Below, one piece after another: positions 6,055 through 12,499 of a DNA stretch of 12,499 nucleotides (position 1 is its first letter; the number at the start of each line of letters is the position of its first letter). The notes beneath the pieces are model-generated. The model did no database searches and had not been told where the DNA came from. It saw only the letters and a list, made by a program, of their open reading frames with translations. The stretch is taken from positions 1 to 12,499 of the forward strand of contig DAOUHB010000129.1 of the NCBI GenBank assembly GCA_034428935.1, in the 5' to 3' direction. The position numbers and the translations under genes were made by a program. The stretch is from JAAYZQ01 sp034428935. Lineage in GTDB: Bacteria; Chloroflexota; Anaerolineae; JAAYZQ01.

Positions 6055-7008
6055 TTACGAAACCACCTGGTTTTCCACGACCGCCCCGTCGGGGACGGCG
6101 GACTCCCGGAGGATGACTGCGTTGCAGATGGTGACGTCGTCGCCGATGCGGCAATCCCGCTCCACGTAGACGTTGGGGCCGATGGTGCAATTCTGGCCGA
6201 TGATCGTGCCCCCTTCGATGCGCAGCGGCGTGATGAGGCGCGTGTTGCAGCCCACCGTGTGGGGCGCCAACTGGGGCTGGTTGTTGCCCATGAGCAGATA
6301 GTGGCGGTTGATGGCCAGCAGGTCGGCCGGGCTGGTGAGGGTCAGCCGCTCGTCCACCAGCATGCCCCGCACGTGCCCCTCCTCCTCGATGAGCATCTGG
6401 ATGGCGTCCTGCAGCTCGTACTCGCCCCGGGCCGAGAGGGGCACCCGCGGCAAATAGTCCAGGAAGCCCCGGGAGAAGCAGTACAGGGGCAGGCTGGAGA
6501 TGTTGGAGGGCGCCTCTGCGGGCGACGGCTTTTCCACGATGCGCCTCACCCATTGCCCATCCAGCTCCACGATGCCCACGTTGCCCAGCCGTTCCGGTTC
6601 CACGGGCATCAGCGTCAGGATGCCGTTGGGCCGCGGCTCGCTGTTCCAGGCCGCCAGCATCTGGCCGACGTATTCCTCGGAGATCAGGTTGTCGCACGCC
6701 GAGAGGACGAAATCGTCGTTGATCAGCGGCGCGGCGCCCACGAGGGCGTTGGCCATGCCCAGGCGCTCGGGCTGGTAGGCAAAGCGCACGTCGGCCTCGA
6801 TGCGCGACTCGCGGCGAAAGTAGCGCGTGATGTGGCGGTCATTGGGGCTGACCACCAGGATCAGGTCGTCCACGCCGTTGCAGAGCAAGTGCTCCATCAC
6901 CCGCTCCACGATGGGCTTGCCCAGGATGGGCACCATCGCCTTGGAGCGGGTCAGCGTGATGGGCTGCAGCCGCGAGCCGTGGCCGGCAGCCAGGATAATA
7001 CCTTGCAT
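6055..7008 (-). CDS. sugar-phosphate nucleotidyltransferase with hexapeptide-repeat tail
   Basis: This 317-residue protein is an NTP_transferase (PF00483-type) enzyme. It would couple a sugar-1-phosphate with an NTP to give an NDP-sugar and pyrophosphate. The nucleotide-binding signature LAAGHGSRLQPIT is at 6-18, followed by KAMVPILGKP (23-32). QPERLGMANAL (79-89) and SACDN (103-107, the metal-binding Asp region) follow, then VEKP (158-161) and GEYELQDAI (195-203). Residues about 261-310 (IEGGTIIGQNCTIGPNVYV onward) form a short left-handed beta-helix. The sugar and nucleotide cannot be fixed from the sequence; glucose-1-phosphate thymidylyl- or uridylyltransferase-like enzymes are the nearest in appearance. 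The ATG at 7008 lies 1 nt after the stop of the kinase, with GAGGGGG as ribosome-binding site inside the kinase's last codons, indicating translational coupling. A longer in-frame N-terminus is rejected because it overlaps the kinase. Confidence 0.88.
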   Translation of the reverse strand: MQGIILAAGHGSRLQPITLTRSKAMVPILGKPIVERVMEHLLCNGVDDLILVVSPNDRHITRYFRRESRIEADVRFAYQPERLGMANALVGAAPLINDDFVLSACDNLISEEYVGQMLAAWNSEPRPNGILTLMPVEPERLGNVGIVELDGQWVRRIVEKPSPAEAPSNISSLPLYCFSRGFLDYLPRVPLSARGEYELQDAIQMLIEEEGHVRGMLVDERLTLTSPADLLAINRHYLLMGNNQPQLAPHTVGCNTRLITPLRIEGGTIIGQNCTIGPNVYVERDCRIGDDVTICNAVILRESAVPDGAVVENQVVS

Positions 7009-7009
7009 C

Positions 7010-8164
7010 TCAAACCCCCTCGCTGGACTGCTCCCGCGGGCCGGTGACCACCAGGCCCCGGTGGGCAACGTGCGGCCGGTAGATGCGCGCCGAATCCAGG
7101 CCGCTCTCGGCCGCCACCTGGCGCCAGCGCTCCATCAGCCGGCCCTCTTGCCCCGGCCGGGTGAGGGCAAAGACCGACCCCCCGCCGCCCGCTCCCGTGA
7201 GCTTGGCGCCCAGCGCCCCACCCTGGAGCGCCGTATCGATGAGCAGGTTGTTGGCCCAGCCCGCGCCATCCTCGAAACAGCAGTAGGCCATCATCTCGTT
7301 CACCAGGCGGTGGTTCTGGTTCATGAGGTCGCCAAAGCCTTCCAGGTCGCCCACCATGAGGGCGATCTTGCCCCGCCAGGCCGTCTCCCAGGCCCCCTGC
7401 ATAAAGCGCACCATGGGCGGCGGTTCCCCACCCCGCTTGACCCATTCCGCGTGCTCCTCCAGGTAGCGGGGGCGCATCCGGCCGTGGACGTCGCCCGAGT
7501 CGCGCTCGATGCCGGTCGAGATGGCCACCAGCGGCAGATCCTCGATCCAGGGGTCCAGCCGCTCGTAGGTGGCGTACGGCTCGTCGTGCAGCTCGCTGTG
7601 TTGCAGCTTGCCCCGGTAGTCGATGTAGGCGATGCCGCCAAAGAGGGGGGCGTAGCGATCGGCAAAGCCGCAGGTGATGCCCAGCTCGCGGGCTTCGACC
7701 CTCTGCGTCAGCTCCGAGAGCACATAGTCGTTGTGTACCTGGCGGTCCAGGTCGTAGAACTGGCGCAGGCCGGCCAACGTCAGCAGCACAAACAGGGACG
7801 ATCCGCCCAGCCCGCTCTGGCGCGGCACGTCGGTCCAGGTCGAGATGCGCACGCCCCGCTGGGCGAACTTGACCCGAAACTCGGCGCTGTAGGCATGGAG
7901 GCGGTTTACGCCGCCCTTCAGCAGGTCGAGATGCCCGTCGTAGGACAAGGGCACCTGTTTGCGGGTGAACTCCAGGCTGAGAACCGTGCGAAAGCCGCCG
8001 TCCTCGCGCTCCAGCGCCTCGAGCACCAGGGCGCTGTCGGGCTCGATAACGGCCCCGGCGCGGACGTCGACGGCGGCCGAGATGGTGGCAAAGTCGCCTT
8101 CGTTTGCATCGGAAGGGTTACCAAGGATGTTGATGCGGGCAGGAATGGTCAGCTTGTACCCCAT
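7010..8164 (-). CDS. GHMP-family sugar kinase, glucuronokinase-like
   Basis: This 384-residue protein is a GHMP kinase, phosphorylating a sugar at C1 with ATP. Motif 1 is PARINILGNPSD (8-19), the ATP-loop motif 2 is DVPRQSGLGGSSLF (112-125), and motif 3 is KLTGAGGGGSVFAL (321-334). The segment EARELGITCGFADRYAPLFGG (157-177, Asp169 the likely catalytic base) and ERDSGDVHGRMRPRY (220-234) resemble what I remember of plant-type glucuronokinases more than galactokinase or mevalonate kinase. A 1-phosphate product would feed the nucleotidyltransferase encoded 1 nt downstream. Glucuronate as substrate is inference; heptose or fucose kinases are alternatives. The ATG at 8164 follows AAGGAGGAG. An upstream in-frame extension crosses the promoter and is rejected. 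Confidence 0.88.
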   Translation of the reverse strand: MGYKLTIPARINILGNPSDANEGDFATISAAVDVRAGAVIEPDSALVLEALEREDGGFRTVLSLEFTRKQVPLSYDGHLDLLKGGVNRLHAYSAEFRVKFAQRGVRISTWTDVPRQSGLGGSSLFVLLTLAGLRQFYDLDRQVHNDYVLSELTQRVEARELGITCGFADRYAPLFGGIAYIDYRGKLQHSELHDEPYATYERLDPWIEDLPLVAISTGIERDSGDVHGRMRPRYLEEHAEWVKRGGEPPPMVRFMQGAWETAWRGKIALMVGDLEGFGDLMNQNHRLVNEMMAYCCFEDGAGWANNLLIDTALQGGALGAKLTGAGGGGSVFALTRPGQEGRLMERWRQVAAESGLDSARIYRPHVAHRGLVVTGPREQSSEGV

Positions 8165-8213
8165 GGGCTCCTCCTTGAAGGTCCTCACTCGGGGACCAGG
8201 TGGGACGCTGCGT

Positions 8214-8242
8214 ATTGTAGACCCAAGCGTTGGGATTGTCAA
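8214..8242 (-). promoter_or_regulatory. promoter of the kinase-nucleotidyltransferase-DUF885 operon with spacer palindrome
   Basis: On the minus strand a perfect TTGACA (8242-8237) is followed after 17 bp by TACAAT (8219-8214). Transcription should start near 8207, giving a leader of about 42 nt. The spacer contains the inverted repeat CCCAA-GCG-TTGGG (8222-8234), lying almost exactly between the two boxes, where a bound repressor or activator would act directly on RNA polymerase. Confidence 0.85.
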
Positions 8243-8302
8243 ATGGGCGAGACGAAATCGAAATCGTTCTCCCCAGGGCGTAGCCGACCTGAAAGATCCA
8301 GC

Positions 8303-8319
8303 AGCCTCTGGCATAGGCT
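8303..8319 (-). terminator. possible weak terminator hairpin after the secreted-protein gene
   Basis: AGCCT (8303-8307) pairs with AGGCT (8315-8319), loop 7, about 30 nt past the stop of the large gene on the minus strand. A CTTTC follows about 8 nt later, but there is no proper T-tract. The remaining bases of 8165-8347 hold only the kinase promoter and a short GATTTC tandem repeat. Confidence 0.25.
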
Positions 8320-8347
8320 TCTCTCGCCACGCGTCTCCTCGAACATG

Positions 8348-11300
8348 CTACGGCACGTAGTAGGTCAAAGACAGGTAGGGACGATATTCAGGGTCTTCTG
8401 CCAAGGAGACCAGGACGTCGTTGTACTCGTTGGGTACAGAGTTGCCCAGGTCCTTGTCGTGGACCAACGCCAGCTCAGTTAGGCCAGCCTTTGATATCCA
8501 TCCCAGCGCTGTAGCGTTCAAGTGTATCTTCACCCAGGCATCCGCCGGAAAAAAGGCCGCCCCTCCTGACTGAAACAGCACATCGTCATAGTCATCATGG
8601 GACAAGGCCCCAACGACAGTAGAGCGGACTACGTGCAGCAAGGAACTGCCGTTTTGATACGGGCCGGCGTGCAGCGTGAGGGTCGCTTCTTCGACGACGG
8701 CGTCTGGAGGAAGCGAGGACGTGTCAAAAAACAGGAAAATTCGCCTGACGTCGTACTGGGAACCATTGTAGCCTGCCGAAACCGTGCCCCCAGCATAGCC
8801 TGTCACCAGGTAGTTGCCCCAGGAGGCGTCACGGCACGTCACCCACTCATCGCATAGGAGATTACCCAACTCGCCGTCGGCTTGGTCCCCATAGATCGTC
8901 AATGTGGCGAGGCTCCGGTAGTTGGATGTCAGCAGTGGCAGATAGATGGACTGTTCGCGGTCGCTCCTCCAGACCGAGATCTCGTATGAAGTACCTTCTC
9001 CTCCAACATTGGGATCGCGGTGCCTGGTCAGCACGAAATAGGTTCCCTCTCGGGGGGCTGTCCACTCGATCCGGGAAGCAAGGCCCGGGCCACTGTTGTC
9101 ATCCAATGCCAGGAGTGATGCACTATCCTGATCATAGAGCTCCAATACGGTGTCGGCCCCGGGACCAAGGTTGCCGGTCTCGACTACGTATGGGACACCT
9201 GCCTTCGCCCGAAACTGGATCCAGTCGGTGTCACCCGCATAGGAGAAGGTATGCACAGCCTGTCTTCCATATGCTGGCAGCCACTTTGCCAGGGTGACAT
9301 CGCTGTCTGGCTCAAAGGGGTCTCCGGCCAGGCCGACCTGTCCAAACACCTCCAGTTCCGCAACGCTCAGAAGTCGATTCTGCCCACCGCTATGATTTGA
9401 TAACGCATGAAACCGCAGATAGTTGGCGAGTGTGGATTGCACGGAAAAGGTTTTCGGCACCCCGACCTCGGTGATGCCAAAGTTGCCTGAGAGCAGCGGT
9501 TCAAAATGCACACCGTCGAGTGAAGATTCTACACGAAATTCCTTCAGGGCCAGTTCGCTTGTGTCAGAGCCTGTTGGCCCCGGATGAACTCGAACCTGGT
9601 CGACTGTCACAGCTCTCCCATTCGCCAAACGGATGGTTACCCACTCATCCACTGTGGCGGACCGGCCACCGTTTCCCCAGCCGGTGCCATAGTCCCCGTC
9701 TATCAGCGCATAGAACTCCCAACCGTGGCCGAACTCGCTGGAGGAAGCGACAACGGAACTGCCCTGGACAGGCAGGGCCGACCCTGGTGATAAGCCAACG
9801 TCTGATGTGCGTTCAGGCTCGATACGTAACACCGTTGGCGCCGGTCTGGTGGATGGCACCATACTCACTTCGGAGACTCCCCACCACCTGGTACCGCCAA
9901 AGTCCCAGGCAAAATAAATCAAGGACCGATAGCCAAGGATTAGATCGATGGGCGCCCCTCCCAGGAACTGCTTTACTGCCTCCTCGGTAATACCGCTCAC
10001 ACCCAACACTCCCAAGATCTTGACTACCACCTGGGGACTGGCTTTAAAAATGTTGACCACGGCCTCCAGCATATCAATTGGATCGCCGTATCCATTCAGG
10101 AGTTGAAACCAGCCCACAACGGAGCTGTCCTCGGCGAGGATATTCAAGATCTCGTCAAGTGCAGCACTCCGCAGGCTCAACACGTTGCTTGGGCACTTGT
10201 CGTGCAGTTTAAAGGCACAGAGCATCGTCGTGACGTTCATTGTCATGACTACGCCAGTGTCGTGAATGTTCTCAGGCCCTCCTGACCCGGTGCCCCAGGC
10301 GGTGAACAGTACATGCAGCTCGCTATCCGGCCAGAACACGACGTCATTTATGTTGTATCCATCGTCCAGATCATTCGTCGGCATGATCACTACGTATTCC
10401 CGATCCAGAATGCCTTGTGAATCGCCGCCGACAGGGGTGCCGAAATCATAGAAGCGTGCAGCCAACGCAACCCACTTTTTGTTCTTGATCACGATGTCAG
10501 CAGTGATCGAGCCGTCAGGGTTCTCTCGCAGGTTCCGATACGTGACATCCACAACTTCTCGTGAATTTGCGTCATAGTGCGTTTCGATGCTCTTTAGTGC
10601 AGGGGCAGTGCTCTGGTGCACGGACAAGTACTGCACAAGTGGCGAGCCATCACTGCTCGCCATTTCGATCCACTGCCCTTCCCAGGTCTGGAACACGGGA
10701 AAGAACGTGTAGAGGCCGTCCCGGTTGAACGTGCGCTCGCTCGTGTACGAGTAATCCGTGCCCGGGGGCAGCACGATCCCATACGCTAGCGGAAAGTCCT
10801 CTACGTCTGCTACCCCAAGTGGTCCCCTTCCTCCCAAGCCAAGGGCAGCGACAGATGCAGACGACGACCCATAATTGCGCACGACAAAAGATGCTTTAGC
10901 CTGCTGTCCCACACTGAGTGACGTGGGCACGATGGATGGACCGGACACAACGCGCAGGTCCGGCGACGCGGGCGAGTTGGCGCCGGACACCACGATGTCT
11001 ACCGAGATAACAGGCCCAAATGCACTGCTGCCATGCATCATTGTCCACCGCGTTCGGTAGGTGCCTGGGGCAGTTGGTGCCTGCAGAACAACACTCCACC
11101 TGTGTGTTGAGCTTGTTGCAACGGGAACAGTCAATTCCAGGCGGGAAGGAGAGCTGAATGGCTCTCCGCTCACATTCTGGACATAATAGTCCTCGTACGC
11201 GCTCCAGGTAGTGGTGCCCGTGTTCCTCACTTCAAACCAGACAGCGAAAGATTGGCCCGGGGGTGCCGTCAGGGTGGATGATTGAGAGACCAGAGACGCA

Positions 11301-12349
11301 TTGTCTCCGGGTTGGGCGGGCTGCTGGGTACTAAAGTTCACTTCATTCCCGATTTCCTGCCAGGTGACTCCGTCGAGGGAGTAGGCGATTCGAAACGAAT
11401 AAGCTCCCGCTTCCAGCGGGCGCTCATTGTTTGGGTCGAGGGACCACTCCTGACCCGGCCCAAGATCGGCCATCCACCAGCCGATGTCCCAGTTCGCACT
11501 GCCGTCCTTGCGGCCGCGCACGCCCACATTCTGGACGTGAATGGATTCGCCCCCGCTGTTGCGCACGCGGATGTGCGCCACCAGCTTGTCACCCACTTGA
11601 GGAGGCCAGGCACCAGAACCGTCGGATCGTAGAGAGAGGGCGTCTACTATCACCAATTGTCCTGGCTCGGGTTTTGAGACAACATCGAACTCTCGTGCAT
11701 CAGCAACCCGCCAGTCCTGACCAGATACCCTCCAGGTGATCTCGGCTCGGTAGTGACCGGCAACCAGGGTACGCTCGTTGTTCTGGTCGAAGCGCACCGT
11801 TTGTCCGGGCGCAAGGTCTATGCCACCGCCCGGGTAGAGGAAATCCCAGTAGTCCGTCCCGTCGCGGCGCATGCGAACACCATAACCGTCCAGGCGCAAG
11901 GTCTGCCCGCCGTTGTTGCCAAGCGTAAACCGGCCGATCAGCTTGTCGCCCAGGTTGGGCGGCCAGGCATGGTTGGGATCGGGCTGCAGTTCCAGACCCG
12001 AAGCGATGTAGACGTTGCCCGGCGGGTTGGGATTGCAGATATCATACCCCGCCTGGGCGATGTAGACCCAACCGGTTCCTCCACCATCAAGATATTGACG
12101 GCTGATGTCCCACCACTCTTGACCGTCAGCATAGCGAGGGCCGCCGATAATGTCTACCTGCCAATTATCATGCGGAACAATGGTGTGGACGGAATAGCTG
12201 AAATCAGACCCGTGACGGATTTCGGCTCCACCTTTGAGGCCCACTCGGCTCCCAACTTGCCAGGTATAACAAGCGTAAGCTTTTGGAGCATTGACAGTCA
12301 GGATAGCACTTACAGTGAGGCTGATTGTAAGGAGCTGTAGTTTCGCCAA
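8348..12349 (-). CDS. large secreted multidomain (adhesion/carbohydrate-binding type) protein
   Basis: This 1333-residue protein has an N-terminal signal peptide (hydrophobic core at about 5-20, likely cleavage after AYA at 24-26; not a proper lipobox). Domains in order: SH3-like barrel at about 28-105 (GAEIRHGSDFSY, EWWDIS, GGGTGWVYI); two tandem beta-sandwich repeats at about 117-222 and 236-340, both containing AWPPxxGDKL; NBR1-type Ig domain at about 350-455 (RNTGTTTW, APTAPGTYRTRW); CARDB/Ig-like domain at about 462-578; an unassigned beta then helical segment at about 585-835; F5/8-type discoidin domain at about 863-1003 (LIDGDYGTGW); PPC domain at about 1008-1127 (GDTDWIQF); a SIYLPLL linker at about 1134-1140; and a DNRLRE/CBM96-like domain at about 1147-1331. 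No catalytic domain is recognised, so binding of glycans or surfaces is inferred. The start is the TTG at 12349, the only start codon that keeps the signal peptide. The ribosome-binding site AAAGG is about 15 nt away. Central parts look less GC-rich than the neighbouring genes. Confidence 0.85.
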   Translation of the reverse strand: MAKLQLLTISLTVSAILTVNAPKAYACYTWQVGSRVGLKGGAEIRHGSDFSYSVHTIVPHDNWQVDIIGGPRYADGQEWWDISRQYLDGGGTGWVYIAQAGYDICNPNPPGNVYIASGLELQPDPNHAWPPNLGDKLIGRFTLGNNGGQTLRLDGYGVRMRRDGTDYWDFLYPGGGIDLAPGQTVRFDQNNERTLVAGHYRAEITWRVSGQDWRVADAREFDVVSKPEPGQLVIVDALSLRSDGSGAWPPQVGDKLVAHIRVRNSGGESIHVQNVGVRGRKDGSANWDIGWWMADLGPGQEWSLDPNNERPLEAGAYSFRIAYSLDGVTWQEIGNEVNFSTQQPAQPGDNASLVSQSSTLTAPPGQSFAVWFEVRNTGTTTWSAYEDYYVQNVSGEPFSSPSRLELTVPVATSSTHRWSVVLQAPTAPGTYRTRWTMMHGSSAFGPVISVDIVVSGANSPASPDLRVVSGPSIVPTSLSVGQQAKASFVVRNYGSSSASVAALGLGGRGPLGVADVEDFPLAYGIVLPPGTDYSYTSERTFNRDGLYTFFPVFQTWEGQWIEMASSDGSPLVQYLSVHQSTAPALKSIETHYDANSREVVDVTYRNLRENPDGSITADIVIKNKKWVALAARFYDFGTPVGGDSQGILDREYVVIMPTNDLDDGYNINDVVFWPDSELHVLFTAWGTGSGGPENIHDTGVVMTMNVTTMLCAFKLHDKCPSNVLSLRSAALDEILNILAEDSSVVGWFQLLNGYGDPIDMLEAVVNIFKASPQVVVKILGVLGVSGITEEAVKQFLGGAPIDLILGYRSLIYFAWDFGGTRWWGVSEVSMVPSTRPAPTVLRIEPERTSDVGLSPGSALPVQGSSVVASSSEFGHGWEFYALIDGDYGTGWGNGGRSATVDEWVTIRLANGRAVTVDQVRVHPGPTGSDTSELALKEFRVESSLDGVHFEPLLSGNFGITEVGVPKTFSVQSTLANYLRFHALSNHSGGQNRLLSVAELEVFGQVGLAGDPFEPDSDVTLAKWLPAYGRQAVHTFSYAGDTDWIQFRAKAGVPYVVETGNLGPGADTVLELYDQDSASLLALDDNSGPGLASRIEWTAPREGTYFVLTRHRDPNVGGEGTSYEISVWRSDREQSIYLPLLTSNYRSLATLTIYGDQADGELGNLLCDEWVTCRDASWGNYLVTGYAGGTVSAGYNGSQYDVRRIFLFFDTSSLPPDAVVEEATLTLHAGPYQNGSSLLHVVRSTVVGALSHDDYDDVLFQSGGAAFFPADAWVKIHLNATALGWISKAGLTELALVHDKDLGNSVPNEYNDVLVSLAEDPEYRPYLSLTYYVP
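11351..11968 (-). repeat. two tandem beta-sandwich repeats in the secreted protein
   Basis: Residues 128-215 and 247-333 of the large protein align by eye. Both run AWPPxxGDKL, a strand with xNxGG, RxDG...WD, LxPGQ, xNNER, L.AG.Y and a W near the end. The similarity is clear at protein level, and the DNA shares short blocks such as those encoding NNER, which suggests an old intragenic duplication. Confidence 0.65.
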
Positions 12350-12357
12350 TTTTGGCG
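12344..12357. promoter_or_regulatory. perfect palindrome spanning the TTG start codon
   Basis: CGCCAA and TTGGCG, separated by 2 nt, form a perfect inverted repeat that includes the start codon of the large secreted-protein gene (12347-12349). It could be a protein-binding site. In the mRNA, only a small hairpin opened at its centre could form. Confidence 0.35.
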
Positions 12358-12375
12358 TATCGCACCTTTAAAACT

Positions 12376-12424
12376 GACGCAAAGACGGCAACTTGAGCAC
12401 TCGGCCGTAGCCCGGAGAAACGGG
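12376..12424 (+). promoter_or_regulatory. candidate structured leader RNA (c-di-GMP-I riboswitch-like fragment)
   Basis: Reading right, GACGCAAAG (12376-12384) is followed by a stem ACGGC (12385-12389) with GCCGT (12404-12408), then AGCC and a second stem CCCG (12411-12414) with CGGG (12421-12424). GACGCAAAG, a stem, and then AGCC plus G-rich sequence resemble the 3' half of the c-di-GMP-I (GEMM) consensus. The 5' half with its GAAA-capped stem is not evident, and no good rightward promoter is seen. It would control a gene to the right of the window. An ATG at 12467 opens MADGTRFWLSY to the edge, without a properly spaced ribosome-binding site. Confidence 0.25.
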
Positions 12425-12429
12425 AAAAG

Positions 12430-12450
12430 AGGAGGTGGGGAACACCTCCT
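12430..12450 (-). terminator. perfect 8-bp hairpin, possible leftward terminator or Shine-Dalgarno-sequestering stem
   Basis: AGGAGGTG (12430-12437) pairs perfectly with CACCTCCT (12443-12450) around a 5-nt loop. On the minus strand it is followed by CTTTTCCC, a short T-tract, so it may end a leftward transcript from beyond the right edge. On the plus strand the left arm is a perfect anti-Shine-Dalgarno complement held in the stem, which would suit an expression platform. The orientation cannot be decided here. Confidence 0.45.
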
Positions 12451-12499
12451 GGACGGCTGTCTGGCTATGGCTGATGGGACGCGGTTCTGGTTAAGTTAC

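Noticed and set aside
6040..8482. Two long plus-strand open frames opposite the nucleotidyltransferase and kinase
   Set aside because: Both lack ribosome-binding sites and family motifs, while the minus-strand proteins show clear nucleotidyltransferase and GHMP signatures.
12461..12499. CTGATG near the right edge suggesting a hammerhead ribozyme core
   Set aside because: The CUGANGA...GAAA core and the three stems cannot be completed in the visible sequence.
1..12499. tRNA genes, rRNA genes, CRISPR arrays, complete insertion sequences
   Set aside because: I looked for cloverleaf-like or CCA-ended segments, regularly spaced repeats, and transposases with terminal inverted repeats, and found none that hold up.

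Overview
The window is GC-rich bacterial chromosome. It probably comes from a Chloroflexota bacterium of the Anaerolineae/Caldilineae type. The evidence is family-level: a secreted mosaic protein combining NBR1-type Ig, SH3-like, discoidin, PPC and DNRLRE domains with a YLPL-type linker, a DUF885 peptidase, and an hpt gene paired with a PD-(D/E)XK-fold protein. No rRNA gene, tRNA gene, CRISPR array or complete insertion sequence was found. Housekeeping promoters are easy to see. Four have a perfect TTGACA box and a fifth a weaker -35 box, and all five use a 17-bp spacer before a good -10 box.

Left part, rightward (1-2749): a possible gene end enters at the left edge (1-156). An intergenic stretch follows with an inverted repeat and a strong promoter, which drives a small ABM-type alpha+beta barrel protein (385-693). 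A second promoter drives a free-standing B3/B4 (PheRS-beta-like) domain protein (803-1477) and, 18 nt later, an MFS transporter (1496-2749).

Centre-left (2750-3111): this gap between convergent genes holds an orphan extended -10 promoter pointing right. The sequence after it can fold into several hairpins, one with a GNRA tetraloop, and carries a 33-codon ORF with a Shine-Dalgarno site. This is the best candidate in the window for something undescribed, either a small RNA or a small-protein mRNA.

Middle, leftward: one operon contains a PD-(D/E)XK-fold protein (4061-3693) and hypoxanthine phosphoribosyltransferase (3681-3112). Its promoter is at 4146-4174, with a dense G-quadruplex motif upstream. 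A second operon contains a GHMP sugar kinase resembling glucuronokinases (8164-7010), a sugar-phosphate nucleotidyltransferase (7008-6055) and a DUF885 metallopeptidase-like protein (6041-4374). The first two form a plausible kinase plus pyrophosphorylase pair that would turn a free sugar into an NDP-sugar. This operon's promoter has an inverted repeat between its -35 and -10 boxes.

Right part: a 1333-residue secreted multidomain protein (12349-8348, leftward, TTG start), with a central segment of about 250 residues that I cannot assign. The last 150 bases are a regulatory-looking region with several hairpins and a motif reminiscent of c-di-GMP-I riboswitches, reading rightward out of the window.
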